A stretch of DNA of 64,000 nucleotides, taken from Chlamydomonas reinhardtii. Lineage: Eukaryota; Chlorophyta; Chlorophyceae; Chlamydomonadales; Chlamydomonadaceae. Of the stretch, positions 63,701-64,000 are shown in pieces. Each line of letters opens with the position of its first letter. Position 1 is the first letter of the stretch. The notes below the pieces were generated by a model. It did not search any database, was not told the origin of the DNA, and saw only the letters and a list, made by a program, of their open reading frames with translations. Made by a program: the position numbers and the translations under genes. Location of the stretch: NCBI RefSeq assembly GCF_000002595.2, contig NC_057015.1:1152718-1216717 (forward strand), read 5' to 3'.

Positions 63701-63972
63701 CAGATGAGGTGGAGACCAAGCCGCTGGAGGAGAGGCTGGGACTGGCGGCTGCCATCGCGGCTGTGTCTGCCGGCAGCGGCAGTGCTGCGGCAGCGGCGCT
63801 GCGGCAAGGGGTGCCGGGGCAAGGGGACCAGCCGCTGGGCGCGGCCACATCCGGTTCTCAGGGCCACCAGCCGCTAATCCTGAGGAAGAAGTTTGCGGAC
63901 CGGTCTGAGCCGGTGTATTATAGAGCTGCCATGAAGAAGAAGCTCCTGGGTGACATGCTGCGCGTGCTGTAG
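60798..63972 (+). CDS. low-complexity protein with conserved-looking basic C-terminus (982 residues)
   Basis: Exons: 60798-61593, 61706-62126, 62241-63972, all in phase. The first intron is 112 nt, and its acceptor (gttgcag) was chosen because it alone among nearby AGs restores the downstream frame. The other open frame across 61594-61637 ends in a stop. The protein is Ala/Ser/Pro/Gly-rich with many Ser-Pro and Arg-Ser-Pro motifs (SPRSPPRSPTRP), suggesting phosphorylation by proline-directed kinases. The last 60 residues are more ordered and basic: QPLILRKKFADRSEPVYYRA then MKKKLLGDMLRVL, which could be a short helical binding motif. No signal peptide or membrane span. Family not recognised. 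It shares a promoter region with the equally disordered gene on the minus strand. Confidence 0.7.
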
Positions 63973-64000
63973 GAATGCAGGGGCCCCGCTATACGAACGG

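Overview
The window looks like nuclear DNA of a volvocine green alga, most likely Chlamydomonas reinhardtii or a close relative. The evidence is high GC in coding sequence, many short GT-AG introns in nearly every gene, TGTAA polyadenylation signals, long Ala/Gly/Ser/Gln-rich low-complexity stretches in coding exons, and a ciliary protein (CFAP52) beside chloroplast and cytosolic housekeeping genes. All gene models here were spliced by hand from reading frame, GT/GC-AG sites, phase and family conservation. No transcript data were available.

Layout, left to right. (1) 1-2676, minus: 5' part of a RecQ-family DNA helicase that runs off the left edge. (2) 3129-5592 plus and 6522-8943 minus: two paralogous Golgi GDP-mannose-type nucleotide-sugar transporters arranged tail to tail. 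(3) 8944-10751: unassigned, with one imperfect inverted repeat. (4) 10752-14172 plus: translation initiation factor eIF2-alpha, with the phosphorylatable serine kept. (5) 15051-16458 plus: an acidic coiled-coil protein of unknown function. (6) 17603-28548 plus: a receptor-type guanylate cyclase of about 2,350 residues, with a periplasmic-binding-like ectodomain, one membrane span, a degenerate kinase-homology region split by a huge low-complexity insert, and a guanine-specific cyclase domain. (7) 31162-34317 plus: a membrane-anchored protein kinase with an HQD catalytic loop.

(8) 35747-37434 plus: a diverged acyl-CoA-binding-domain protein. (9) 38272-41769 minus: CFAP52/FAP52, a doublet-microtubule inner protein. 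(10) 43139-45683 minus: chloroplast ornithine carbamoyltransferase. (11) 46958-50628 plus: a secreted protein with a chitin-binding type-2-like domain. (12) 51476-55933 plus: an RS-rich nuclear RNA-binding protein with two S1 domains. (13) 56764-60337 minus and 60798-63972 plus: two divergently transcribed, mostly disordered proteins of unknown function.

The genes mostly belong to unrelated pathways: DNA repair, glycosylation, translation, cGMP and kinase signalling, lipid binding, cilia, arginine synthesis, extracellular matrix and RNA processing. The clear evolutionary relationships are the inverted transporter pair and an S1-domain duplication inside one gene. The adjacent receptor cyclase and membrane kinase may be a signalling neighbourhood, but that is only an inference. 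I found no rRNA, convincing tRNA, CRISPR array, virus-like element or complete transposon.
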